Positions 1-11,276 of a stretch of DNA of 64,000 nt are shown here, in pieces. Position 1 is the first letter of the stretch; every line of letters begins with the position of its first letter. The notes under the pieces are model-generated. The model did not search any database and had not been told where the DNA came from. It saw only the letters and a program-made list of their open reading frames with translations. Source of the stretch: Plantago ovata (lineage: Eukaryota > Streptophyta > Magnoliopsida > Lamiales > Plantaginaceae); the NCBI GenBank assembly GCA_028274465.1, contig CM051456.1, positions 45,010,870-45,074,869 on the forward strand. Reading direction: 5' to 3'. Position numbers and translations under genes: made by a program.

Positions 1-455
1 CAAGCTCTAGGGTTTATGTTTGGAAAAATATGAAAGGATATATGAAAATTAGCAGATTTTGGGATATATATATATAGAGCTGTCGGAAGCTCCGCGGGGC
101 ACCGGCCCGTACGCGGCGGTGCGCCCCGCACGGGCAAAACGCGGCCCGTGCGGAATTCCTCCTTTGGATCCTCGAATTCGGCCCCTTGCACGGTTTTGAG
201 CTCCGAAACTTGATCTCTTGGCCTTGAAACTCGTCTCGGTACTCCTTGACACACCACGGGTGATCTCGTTGCACCAAAACATCATTGTTTCACCATGAAT
301 TACATTCAAAAATGCGATTTCCACCTAAAACCTGAAAAGAACAAAAGAAATGGAAACGTGACACTATTCTAACAAAATGCACTAAAATGCATGTAAGAGG
401 ATAGCTAAATTGGTGAAAAAAGATTCGAATGATAGTGTAAAAAACACTGTCATCA
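1..455 (-). repeat. Gypsy LTR, type A, partial at window edge
   Basis: This is the high-coordinate part of a minus-strand LTR; the rest lies left of the window. It matches the LTRs at 40694-41958 and 46669-47968 in order and content: a TATA-like run near 66-77, a GC-rich palindrome block at about 98-153, and the terminal CACTGTCATCA. It is followed directly by Sirevirus-like sequence rather than by a polypurine tract, so it is either the 5' LTR of a minus-strand element or a solo LTR. A hairpin with a 10-bp stem (CCGCACGGGC / GCCCGTGCGG) lies at 126-153. Confidence 0.85.
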
Positions 456-2090
456 GCTGCCAAGCCGTCATCTTCTGAAAAGAAGAATGATAAAGAGCAT
501 GCTGATGAAAACGCTCTTGCAGTTAGAAACATGAAGAAATTCATCAGTAAGGAATGTGAAACCGAAAAGCAAAAGAGAAGCTGAAAAAGCAACTTGTTAA
601 TAGCTACCATAAGTACAAAAATGAAGCTAGCTCGATGAACAAGCAATCTCAGCAAGCAAACTCCTCCGAAGAACCAGCAGTTGGCAATGGTCTTTGCTTT
701 TATTGCAAAAAGCCTGGACAATTCAAAGCAAATTGCCCCTTACTGAAAGGGAAATCTGCTGAAAAAAAGAAGAAGTTCAAGAAGGCTTTGATTGCTGAAG
801 AAAAGAAAAAGCTTCAAGCAAAAATCGATGCTCTTTGCATTGAAACAAGCTCTGAAGACAGTGAGGTAGAAAGTTCAGACACTGAAGAAGAAGAAGAAAC
901 CACTCTGGACGTAGAGATAGGCAAGGAAGTTTGTGGAATAGCTAAGGAAGCTTATCCAGATGTGTCAAACTACGAGTTCTGCCTCATGGCCGGTCAGGTA
1001 AATTGTCCTACCTCTGACTCTGATTCAGAAAGTGAAGATGACATTGACCTTGATAGAATTCAAAGAGAAATCGAAAGATTTGAGAAAACTCTGAGAAAAC
1101 AGCAAGAGAAACTACAGAATGCTGAACTTCTCACTAAGCAAACTACTGAAAAGTACGTCTTGTTGAGCGTTGAGTCAGAAAACAAGGATGCTGAAATATT
1201 GCATCTCAAGAAGTTAGTTGCTGAAGCTACAGAGAAAAATGCTCAAATGGCAATAGAATTGGAAGAATATCAGTCCTCAATTCTAAAGTTACTTGCTGAA
1301 ATACAAGAAATGAAAAAGATGAAAGTCAATTTCAAATCTTATGCGGATGCTAGTAACACGCTAACTGAACTAAACTCTTATCTGAGAGATCCATCTCAGA
1401 AAGAAGGTTTAGGTGCCACGTATGAAGGTGATGATGTAATACTCTTGAGTAAAGACAAATCACCAATTACCTTTGTCCGTGCAACTGATAGTGGTCAACC
1501 AGAACTCTATAAATTTGGTCAATCTAAGGTTGCTTAAATAAGCAATCAAATACCTACGACCAAAAAGCCCGTTGTTGCTACTCAAAGTAACAAGACTTTA
1601 AAAGTAAAACAGGTTGCTGAAAAGCAAACTGTTCAGAAAAAGGATGTTGTAAAGCATTTCGCCAAACAAGTTGCTGAAAAGCAATTTGTTAAGACTAAAG
1701 GCAAGATTACTAAAGGTAATCAGAAGACCTTTGCCGACAAACCTGAATCAAGTAAAGTTGCTGACACAAAAACTCAACATACTCCAAATAGTGGACTTGG
1801 GTTCAAAACCAAGCAAAATCAACTTTTTCATGAGTATAAGCAAAGTCAGCAAAGATACTTCAAAGAGTTGAACAAATCCAAGCCTAAGAGTATTGACAAT
1901 ACTCAAAATTCTAGAACTAGAAGGAACCTTGCTAGAAAAGAACTTACTGAAAATTATGTTCAGCAAAAGCGTCAACCAAGCAAGACACCACATCAGAAAG
2001 TGGACTTGATCAGCAATGATCAAAAGTCTTTCGGTTCTAAACCCTCTAGGTCCTCAACAAGTAGAAAATAAGTCAAGATTGAAAAACTCA
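456..2090 (+). pseudogene. Sirevirus-like gag region (fossil)
   Basis: The region is lysine- and glutamate-rich. The longest readable stretch, 635-1537, begins with a CX2C zinc-knuckle-like motif (CFYCKKPGQFKANC). An acidic block rich in Asp, Glu and Ser follows, then a long heptad-like stretch that should form a coiled coil. Downstream, a Lys/Gln/Ser-rich segment repeats phrases such as VAEKQ before the protease. In Sireviruses this protein forms the particle core and its C-terminal part is coiled-coil rich, which fits. No host gene is suggested. Confidence 0.7.
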
Positions 2091-2162
2091 AGACTTGGGG
2101 GTTTCCACTGGACGTTTTCTTAAACATGTTAATGGACATCCAATATTGGATAATTAACTTGT

Positions 2163-3320
2163 TTGCTCTTGATTGTGCAGACTTCAGCCACGGAGACAAA
2201 CAATGCAATTTGGAACTTTGACAGTGGTTGCGGAAAGCACATGACGGGCAATAAGAAAAACCTTATAAACTATAGACGGTGGTCTAAAGGTCCACCAATA
2301 AGGTTTGCTGGTGGAGGCTTTGGTTCTACTAAAGGTTATGGTGACATGAAGTTAGGATGCATTACCATTTCGGGAGTTCTTTATGTCAAAAATCTTAAGT
2401 TTAACCTTTTTAGCATGAGTCAATTTGCTGACAAAGGCTACTTCATCAAAATTAAAAGTGATGAATGTAAACTTATTGACTTTGAGACAAAGAAGGTTAT
2501 CATGGTTGATAGAAGATCAGGAGGTTTCTATACCATAGATTGGTCTTCAACAATCGTTGAAAATTGCCTTATCTCAGATCATGATTGCCTTGCTGAAAAA
2601 GCATGGTTATGGCATAAACGAACAAGTCACCTAAACTTCAAGACGCTGAATAAGCTGTCTAAAAGGGCACTTGTAGTTGGATTACCAAAGGTTACTTTTA
2701 AGAAGGATGGTGTCTGCACTGCATGTCAGCAAGGTAAGTGAACCAAAACCTCTTTCAAGAACAAGGCAGTACCGTCAACTACAAAACCTTTACAACTCTT
2801 GCACATGGACTTGTTTGAATCTTCTTCAACAAGCTATGCTGGCAAGAAGTAAGGTCTGGTGGTGGTAGATGACTATTCAAGATTCACTTGGGTAGTTTTT
2901 ATCAAACACAAGTCTGAAACAAGAACTGAAATACCTAACTTGCTGAACAAGCTCGAAGTCATGAAAAATGACAAGGTAAAATTCATCAGAACAGACCATG
3001 GTACAGAGTTTGTAAACCAGTACATAACTGAGTATTGCACTTCCAAAGGCATACAACATCAGTTATCCTCAGTAAGAACACCTCAACTAAATGGTGTTGC
3101 TGAAAGGAAGAATCGTACACTTAAGGAAGCAGCTAGAACAATGCTTGTTGACACTAAAATAAGTGAAGCTTATTGGGTTGAAGCGATTAATACTGTCTAC
3201 TATACTCAAAATAGATGCTTGATAACTAAGGAATACAACAAAACTGCCTATGAGTTATTTGTTGGAAGACCTCCAAACATCACTCATCTAAGAGTATTTG
3301 GTTGCAAATGCTTTGATGGA
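2163..3320 (+). pseudogene. Copia protease and integrase region (fossil)
   Basis: The protease active-site region reads FDSGCGKHMTG (about 2215-2250), the copia form of the D-S/T-G aspartic protease motif. It is followed by conserved copia phrases (VLYVKNLKFNLFSMSQ). The GAG-pre-integrase finger follows: LWHKRTSHLNFKTL with a CTACQQGK Cys pair, i.e. an HHCC zinc site. The integrase core then shows VVDDYSRFTWV, IRTDHGTEF and NGVAERKNRTL, which hold the DDE catalytic positions. Protease before integrase is the copia order. The region is broken at several points. Confidence 0.85.
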
Positions 3321-3324
3321 CAAG

Positions 3325-6300
3325 GAATCACTGAAAAAGTGATTTCTACAACAGTTCAAGGAAAGCAAATCATCCTGAAATGGATTGATTTAGCAAACAT
3401 CTTTCAGATTTCAACTACTAGAACTGAAGATGACATCACTGCCACTGATGAAGAAATAGAAGCTTTCTACAGTGATGTCAGAAACGAAAGGATGAAGAAA
3501 GGAGAGATTGCTCCTGTGACTTGGAATAAGCACACAAAAAGGAAATACCTCTGCCATTCACTTGATCTAGTAGCATTGCTACTAATCAAAGTTCTAGACT
3601 CCCAAGTTGGAGGAATAGACCAAGTAGGCCTAAGAATATGGCCATTGCTAATGCATATCTATGAAAGCAAAACAGACATCAACTGGGCCAAGTACATTTT
3701 CAACAGACTTGTTGATTGTGTTACAAAGTTCAAGGTCAAGGTTGAAAACAACACTGTCTCACCTTCACTTCCGATGATGTATGGACTGAAAAATATGCTA
3801 CATCCTTGAACATTACCCGATTCAGCTGAGAAACCCACTGCCGATTAAGAAACAGTATGCAATGTGGGAAGAGCTTTCTACAAGCTGAATGGACCCAAGG
3901 TTGCTGATAAGCAGTCAAGGAAAGCAACAGCTGCAAATGTTGCTGAGACTGCTGCTGACAAAAAGTCAAGGAAAGAAACAACTGCAAATGTTGATGAGAC
4001 TGATAACCAGTCTAGGAATGCAACTGCTGCAAATGTTGCTGAGACTGCCAAACAGTCTAGGCATGAAACAGCTGCAAATGTTGCTGAGACTGCGACTGAT
4101 ACTGCTGCGGTTGCTAACACAAATGCACCAACCAAAAGGTCAAAGAAAAAGAGGAAAGCTGATGATGATACTCAGACTTCAGCTTCATCAGCTGATCCTA
4201 TTCTTAGAAGGCAAGGACAAAGACCACTTTCCCAAGAAAGAAAACAACGGCAAGAAAATTCGTGCCAGTCGTCCATGTCATTCAGGATGATGATACACCA
4301 GTGGTTGCTGTAAAGCAAACCACTGTAGTGGATGTTGCTGAAGTTCTTGCAGAAGCCTTCACAAATCCAATTAACTTGGATCCATCTGCTGAAGCAACAT
4401 CACAAGGGAGTGGAAACGAAAATCCTGCCTTGGAAAGAATAGAAGATGTCTACATTCTAGATAATCTTGATGATAGAACTCTGGAACCAGCAAGTGACAT
4501 TGCTGCAGACCTAAGAAAGGCTGCACTTGGTGAGAATGTTGCCAGCAAAGCAACATAAGTAAAAGAGACAGGTTCTGAAATAGCAACTAGTCAAGTCCAA
4601 CAAGTTGCTGAAGCAGCAACTACTGACGAACCAGTTGCTGAAACTGCAACAGTTCAAGTCCAAGAGTTTTTTGAAACTCAACAAGAAACATCATTCGACG
4701 ACGCATCTCATGATGCTGAGAATGTTAGACCAAGTTCACCAATAACATCTATTGACAAAGTCCAACTGGTGCTGACTGACCTAAGCCAGCAAATGGATAT
4801 GGAGATTGATGATAACTCCAACAAGTCAGTAGACCTATTTATTACAAGCAGTGAACTTAGAGGTCTTGATGTTTCTGCTCAACTTGTCAATTCAGAGACA
4901 AGAGAGATTGCTGAAGCTGCACAGCTTTCTCAAATAGAGCAAGAGAAGAAGTCTGCTGAAGAACAAGTCCTATATATTGAAGAAGTTTTCAATGCTGAAA
5001 GGACTGAGTCATGACCTGCCATTCTGTAGCAGGTAGTTAACTCAGATATAAGTAAAACTTCACTATCTGAAACTTTATCTTTAGCTAATACAATTATTTC
5101 TTTACAGACTTCTCAAGATACAAGTCAGAAGGTTGTTGAAACTTCTGCAACAGAATCTACAACTCCTGTTCAGCAGGTAGATGAAAGTTTTGGTAATTTT
5201 ACTAAGTTTAAAAACATAGTACTTGTATCTAACAAAGTGTTATTTCAGGATGAACAATTCAAGGATGCTGCTACAGCTTCTGAAGCTATGGAAATAGTTC
5301 CCGCACAACTCAGTGTGCAACATGAGTTTGCTGAAAATCAGCAGGTAATTCATGTTACAGTTTTAGACTCTAAAACTATCTTCAAAAACCTTCCTCAAAA
5401 TAACTTTACTCTTATTCAGGCTCAAAAGGAGAATAATGAAGTGGCTCTCATCACAGAAGTCCATGAAGTTATTTCTGAGGAACTTTACTCTAACTTCAAA
5501 AGAAACACTTTGACCAGAGTTGCTAAGTCTGTCAGCAACAGGCAAAGGTACAAAAGGGACTTCTCAGACCTTCACATCCATCTATCAAATGAAAAGAAGA
5601 TAAATTCAGCCTTCAAACTTGAGACGTTTGTACACTCTATCCTCCTTAAAGAACTCTCATATTCTCAGCAAATGAGTGCCAATCTGATTGCCACAATCAG
5701 AGAGAATATGAAAGCTAAGTTCAAGAGTGCCTCTCCAGCTGAACAAGTTGTGATGCCAAGGGTTCCTTTGTACCCGTGGTGGCTGATCCCCACAAAATCA
5801 ATGAGGAAGAAGAGGTTACAAGAGCTGCTAAGTACAAACATCTTGAGTTGGTAATACTAACGGATGATGATGAAGAAGAAGATGATGAAAATATCCTTAA
5901 AGACACAAGTGATGATGAATCCAAGGATTCTAAGGACAACAAGGACGATGATGATGACAATCAAGGTCCTAGTCCGGATGCTGGCGGAGTAAAGTTGTCA
6001 GTTGTTCATCAAGTAGATCAAGCCGATGCGGAAAATCAGCAAGCTGGACAACCTCCCAGTCAGCAACAGGAATCGGCTCCAACTCTTGCTGAGAAAAGTA
6101 CTCCAGCAACTGAACAAGTTGCTGAGACAGAAGAAGAGTACTCCAGAAAGCGGGTTGAAATGCCTAAAGGCAAAGCTAAGCTTTTTGATGCCGATTTAGC
6201 ATTACTCGAAGCTAAGGTCACTGATTCAAACCTTGGAGAAAATGAAGAAATGGATGAAGATTACCAACGAGCATTACAGAATAGTCTACAGATTCACGAC

Positions 6301-7996
6301 AGACACACTCAACATCTTGAGATTGCTCAATCTTTAGGAGTGAACAACAAGGAAGATACCTCCCTTCCACTTACTATTGGTGAAACTCCAGTTGTTGAGT
6401 CAAAAGAGTTGCCTTGAGCAACCACTCAACGAAAAGTGACTGAGGCTAAAGATTTAGGTGTCAAGGTTGCTGGCCTTGATGAACCTTTTGAGAAAGAAGT
6501 TTTGTCTGATTTCTCAGCAAATGAAGAAGAAAAGACCAAGAAAGCTGAACCCAAGTTGGTTGAAATTCCTCCAACATCTCTCATTAATGATGAAGGAGAT
6601 ATGGAGAGAAGTCGCTTGCTGAGAAACGACGATCAAATTGCCACAGAAATCAAAGCCCACTCACTTACTCCCTCTTTAGTGCCGTTTCCAAATATTGAGG
6701 AGTTTACTGCAAGAATTAAAGCACTAATGGTTGTTGACAAAGCATTCCAAGAAGAGGAGTCCACTTGACATTGGAAAAATACTGACTACTGTGCTGAGAC
6801 GCACTACTACACATTCCATAGCTCAGAAAGACATAAGTCTACATCACAAAAGCTATGAAGATGATGTCATTCAAGCACTCAAGCTCGCCAAAAGCACATT
6901 AACAAAGGCTCAGGCTATACTGGAAGAAAAAGTAAACAACGAGCAAACACATGAGGAGAACTTGGCTTTTATTAAAGAAGAATTGTCTAAGTTGACTTCT
7001 GATCAGCAAGACATGATTCTTAAATACAACAGCCTCAATACTCTTGCTGTAAACTGCAATGAGTTTTTCTCTATTCACATCAAACCGATGATGCAATCCA
7101 TGTCTAAGGGGGAAGATTCTAGAAAAAGAAAGTCTTCAAGAGAGAAATCAACTACTCCCTCTGAAGCTCCACTAAAGTTTCCTGGACTGCCTCCCAGAGA
7201 ACTTCTTGCTGAAACAAAGCAAATTTCTAAAAGAAGAGCTGAAACAGATTCTGAGAGAAGTTCAACAAATCCTAAAAGGAGAAAAACGTCTGCTGATACT
7301 CAAGAATTCTGTCATACTGAAATTCATCAAGGCATTAATGAAGATGATGATAATGATGATGACCAAACAATAGCTCAAGCTATAAGGGCCAAGCCTCTTT
7401 CCGCCTTAACTCCATCTGGCCAATCCAAACATTTCTCTTCTGACTCCAGATCTTCAGCAAAGGATCATGAAAATGCTAAGTCAAGAAGAAGAAAGCAAAG
7501 ACAAGAAGAAAGAAGGCTAGCTAACATTGCCATAGGAACTGGCATTGACTATACAAAGACCAGCAATGAGGAAACCACTCAGAATGTGATCAAAAACCTC
7601 CATGGTTGCTGGATCATAAAGATGGAAGACCTTTTGGCCAATGACTTCTTTCCAACTGATGTACTAAATCAAATGTACACTTGGATTGAATTGAAAGTCA
7701 CAAAGAAAGAAAGGGATCCTCCTCCCTACCCAAGGAACATTTCTATAAAATGGCTGAACATAGAAGTTTTTGTAAGAAGAACTTCCATCAGCAAGAAGAT
7801 AAAACAAGAACCTGATCTAATCAAGCCGATGGATGTTGCTTACTTCAATGATCCTATGACCAAGAAGTCCAAAAAAAATATGGCTTGATTCCTTATGAGT
7901 ATTTCTATGTCACTGCAAAGGATCAAGAAGAAGACCTGCTCTGGTTAAGGAAGATTCATGCCAACAAGGGAATTTCAGACACTCAGCTACTACATG
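3325..7996 (+). pseudogene. Large extra ORF downstream of pol, copy 1 (fossil)
   Basis: This is a long lysine/glutamate-rich coding remnant colinear with the ORF at 42160-53952. It has 17-residue tandem repeats near its start, several Asp/Glu-rich low-complexity blocks (for example around 5870-5960), coiled-coil-like stretches, and a basic C-terminal part (RRRKQRQEERRLANIAIG). It occupies the position of the env-like gene of Sireviruses, but I see no clear signal peptide or membrane segment. Calling it an envelope would rest on position alone. The function is unknown. It has many breaks, and a gypsy LTR interrupts it at 7997. Confidence 0.6.
3895..4120 (+). repeat. In-frame tandem repeat in the extra ORF, copy 1
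   Basis: There are about four units of roughly 50-57 bp encoding variants of KQSRKATAANVAET. The units differ by a few residues each. The same array appears with about three units at 43120-43290 in copy 2, so the unit number differs between copies. Confidence 0.8.
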
Positions 7997-9501
7997 TGAC
8001 GAACGAGATTGTCAGACTCGAACAATCAAATAAATTTGTTTGAAAGCCAAAGGGCAACTCACAACTACACAAAACACGTAGTGGAGAGGTAAGATGACCT
8101 CGAGTGTCGATCTCTAGGGACTTAACAAGATTTAACTAAATAACTACTGTATAAGTTCAGAAAACAAATTTAACAATGCTTGACTTAACAATATATGATG
8201 AGAGCTGGTGAAAGTATGCTCATTCTAAGCATCGGGTTCTAATTATGCATGAAAGTGCAACTCGTACTGCTTTAAAACTAATTCGAATTAACAAATACCA
8301 TAAGACAGATTTGTAGACGTGTATTTTGAAATCTTCCTATCTATACTAATACTTGGCTAAGGTTATCAGACTTAGTTCAAGCAGTACTTGATAATTATAA
8401 TTATTGAATCGATGATCTTGAATTGTCCTAGTGTTTCTAACACTTTCATACGAAGATATTGGCTTAGTAGGATCAAAGAATCGAATTAAAACAATTAAAC
8501 AAGTAAAAGACTCAGAAACTCAATCATGCACAATATGAACCCTATCTACGAATTTACATACTATCACCAACTAGAAACTTAGCTATTCATATCAAAATCT
8601 AAATCAACACAAGCAATCATATATGAAAACATCATCGAATTGAAAGTTAGAGTATGAAAAAGGTGAGATACAAAGTTACCACCGAGGGTTGTCAATCTCT
8701 GTGAATTGCTAAACTCACAAGTTTCTAGCAAGGTGAGATCAAAAGATGTCCGAATCTCTACCTTGGTGCTCCAAATTGCTAAGATAAAGTAGTTCTAAGA
8801 GAAAAAATACCCAGAACAAGCTCTAGGGTTTATGTCTGCAAAATTATGATATAAGATCTGAAAATTAGACTTATATATATAAAATATCGCAGAATTCCGG
8901 AATCTGAGGGGCGGTCCGCCCCCCGTCCCAGGCGGTCCAACTGGGGCTGGCAGCAAGTTCGCCAGTTTTTCCTCTAAGTTCGAACAGAGATTCTAGGCGC
9001 GTCCAAACTCGGATGGGCACGTACGACCCACCCTTGGATAGCTCTTCGAGTTAGATACGCGAAGGTTGTAACCTCATCGCAATCTAATATCGTATGGAAG
9101 ACTAGTTCCCAAAATACTGGGACTATCCAGATTTCACTTCAAAGGCTCCAAAATCTTCACCCGAACTCCGAATGAACTACCGTTTCCGCGTCATACAAGA
9201 TATCTAGAATCTTTCATGTTCTCCTTGGCCTTGGGCATGTTATTGAGCTCCGAAACTTGGTCTTTTTGCCTGGAAACACGTCACGATACTCCTTTACACA
9301 CCATGGGTGATCTTGTTGCACCAAAACTTCAATGTTTCGCCATGATTTACATCCAAAAGTGCGATTTTCACCTAAAACCTGAAGATAACAAAACAAATTG
9401 AAACGTGACACTATTCTAACAAAATGCACTAAAATGCATACAAGAGGATAACTAAATTGGTGAAAAAGAACCGAATGATAGTGTAAAAAACACTGTCATC
9501 A
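7997..9501 (-). repeat. Gypsy 3' LTR, type A (long variant)
   Basis: The plus strand runs from TGACGAACGAG to CACTGTCATCA, so the LTR has TG...CA ends. It is about 1.5 kb, longer than the 1.2-1.3 kb type A LTRs elsewhere. Its GC block near 8908-8960 differs in sequence from that of other copies but has the same placement beside a TATA-like run (about 8872-8882). The conserved U5-side segment next to the left end matches all other type A LTRs. Confidence 0.85.
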
Positions 9502-9514
9502 AACTCCCCAAACC
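9502..9514 (-). promoter_or_regulatory. Polypurine tract
   Basis: The minus-strand sense sequence is GGTTTGGGGAGTT, directly before the LTR. The upstream segment GAGGACAAGCAAAGG is shared by all gypsy copies in the window. This is the plus-strand DNA primer site of the family. Confidence 0.8.
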
Positions 9515-10246
9515 AAACCTTTGCTTGTCCTCAAGCAACTAGCTAGACTCTATGCAAACTACATGCAACACAAAGAGGAGTCTCATGCCAAACAAGAAGA
9601 ACTAATCTATTGTATCTACCAAATGCTTATGAACAAAGACCATACAAATCATAACATGGATGTAGGTTGAAGAATGCCTCGATTGAACCCATACACATTC
9701 ACATATGCACTTTGTTAAACAAGGGAGTCTCTCGTAACATTCTCTACCTGGACCTAGTCAATGACGACATAATGATGCATATTAAAATACAAATGGTTGC
9801 CCCGTGCCTATGAAACTGAGGGCTTACTACTGTTCACTAAGTGAGACTTTCTCTCAAGAGAGGTCGAACCAATACTCTCTCTCATCAAACGAAGGAGGGC
9901 TCCCTAATACACAACACTCCCCTATTCTACCCGACTCTTAAAGAAAAAACTCTTCACCACTTCCTGAATGGCAGGACGAGGGTGGTCTAGAACAGGCCTT
10001 GGACTAGGCGACACGAAAACACAAGGAAGAATTTACAACTCGATTACAAACTACTACAAAAGCTGAAAAGAAGATGCAACTCTATGCTAATATGCTTTTT
10101 GGCTTGCTTGGACCCTTCTTTTGTTTTTTTGGGCCTTATTCTCTTTTTCTCTTCTTTTTTTTCTTTTTCTTTTTTTTTTTTTTTTGTATATAGCCAGCAG
10201 TAGCACAATGAATGGAAATAACAACGACTCTACAATGACCTCCCCA

Positions 10247-10268
10247 AACCTATTCGAAAGAATAGGTT
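10247..10268 (-). promoter_or_regulatory. Conserved hairpin 2 with PPT-like flank
   Basis: The 9-bp perfect stem is AACCTATTC / GAATAGGTT with a 4-nt loop (GAAA on the plus strand). On the element's sense strand it is followed by TGGGGAGG, making a GGTTTGGGGA copy of the polypurine tract. Confidence 0.75.
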
Positions 10269-10359
10269 GGAGCACAAACTCACAAATAATAAGAAAAACA
10301 AACTCAACACGACTCAACTATACGAAAAACAAGTCATAACAATGGTAACCCCCTCCCCA

Positions 10360-10381
10360 AACCTATTCGTTACAATAGGTT
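10360..10381 (-). promoter_or_regulatory. Conserved hairpin 1 with PPT-like flank
   Basis: This is the partner of the hairpin at 10247, about 110 bp away. The stem is AACCTATTC / CAATAGGTT (one mismatch) with the loop GTTA, and it is flanked on the sense strand by TGGGGAGGGGG. Confidence 0.7.
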
Positions 10382-11054
10382 TCAAACAAAGGATCACACA
10401 CCTCACACTACCTCCTTCCTAGGCATTTAGCAATCTCAAAAAAGCAAGGTGAAAACTGGTTGCCTCTTAGGTACATAATTACACGATAATACAACCAAAG
10501 ACACTAATATGCAACATTTTATAAGGCCTTCGCGAACCGCAGTACAGAAAACACCACATAGTGATGTCGAGACTACCAAGTTTAACTAGTGCACATACGA
10601 ATATGACAAGCCAAGCGAGACAAACCTCAAACTATTCCATAGAGATGCAATGTATGGTCAATGGTCAAAAACACTTAGTCTATAAAATAAAAAAGTTCAA
10701 AAAATTTGACAATAAACTCCACACAAGATCATGCAAAATAGACTAAGGATGAATGCATACGAACAAACTAAATCCTAAGAAAGGGGTAAACGTGCAAACA
10801 AAGGCTTTCACGAGTTGAAATGAGAAATATAAGTCATTGGAATACCCAGAGATAACCCCCCCTAACCTGAACTTCGTCGTACGTCCCGAACGTCGAAAGT
10901 GGATATTGGGTGAGAGCTGGAAGAGTACATGTAACATGTATTACTCAATGAAACTCGTGAAAAACCAAAACGGATGATAAAAAGGGTAAAAAGATCAATA
11001 TGTTTGTATACTGGGACAAAACGGGATGTCCGGACGAAAATCTGGACATCTGGA

Positions 11055-11276
11055 GCTCTGGCGCGCACCGCCCCATGTGGGGGGCGGTCCGCCAGGGGTG
11101 CCCAGGCGTCTGCTTCTCCGGGGCGCACCGCCCCATGTGAGGGGCGGTCCGACTGGGATTGGCAGAGGCGCCCAAACGTTCTGCCTCTCCCGGGCGCACC
11201 GCCCCGTGTGAGGGGGCGGTCCGCCTGGGAACGGCAGAGGTGCTCAGGCACTCTGCCTCTCCCGGACGCACCGCCC
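11055..11276 (-). repeat. GC-rich palindromic tandem array (about 70-bp unit)
   Basis: There are about three and a fraction units, each starting near GCGCACCGCCCC and containing GGGGCGGTCCG, a spacer, and a second arm pair (GGCAGAGG ... CTCTGCC). The unit spacing is roughly 60-70 bp. The last unit is cut by the plus-strand gypsy LTR at 11277. The equivalent array in the gypsy at 46669-53313 is at 49565-49830. Confidence 0.8.

Larger units (their letters stand above)
456..7996 (+). mobile_element. Sirevirus-like Ty1/copia element, copy 1 (fossil)
   Basis: This is a plus-strand copia remnant without LTRs in the window. Parts seen in order are: a gag-like region with a zinc-knuckle-like segment and coiled coils, an aspartic protease, the GAG-pre-integrase zinc finger, the integrase core, and a very long extra ORF in the position where Sireviruses carry an env-like or accessory gene. 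I see no reverse transcriptase in this copy. It is bounded on both sides by gypsy LTRs. The coding parts carry many breaks (more than six), so it is an old fossil. The lineage call rests on the domain order, the acidic coiled-coil Gag and the long ORF downstream of pol. Confidence 0.8.
9515..11054 (-). other. Gypsy 3' noncoding region
   Basis: No credible ORF is present. The region contains blocks conserved with 16603-16838 plus 35254-36540, 47985-49540, 57180-58440 and, inverted, 24700-26585. These blocks are a segment around the CCATTCAGGAAGTGG-type motif, a T-rich tract (10130-10195), two AACCTATTC hairpins, and a segment around CTTCGCGAACCGCAGTA. Such conservation of noncoding DNA between elements is more than plain decay would leave. 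Confidence 0.7.
7997..11276 (-). mobile_element. Type A gypsy element, 3' part (fossil)
   Basis: This is a minus-strand Athila/Tat-like gypsy remnant consisting of the 3' LTR (7997-9501), the polypurine tract (9502-9514), and the 3' noncoding region with two conserved hairpins, a T-rich tract and a GC-rich tandem array. It inserted into the extra ORF of Sirevirus copy 1, with ACATG as the left flanking 5-mer. Its gag-pro and 5' LTR are not in place to the right: a plus-strand gypsy begins at 11277 inside the GC-rich array. Confidence 0.8.

Noticed and set aside
3878-4135. Minus-strand Ala/Val-rich ORF with a membrane-like look
   Set aside because: It is the reverse-strand shadow of the KQSRKATAANVAET repeat.
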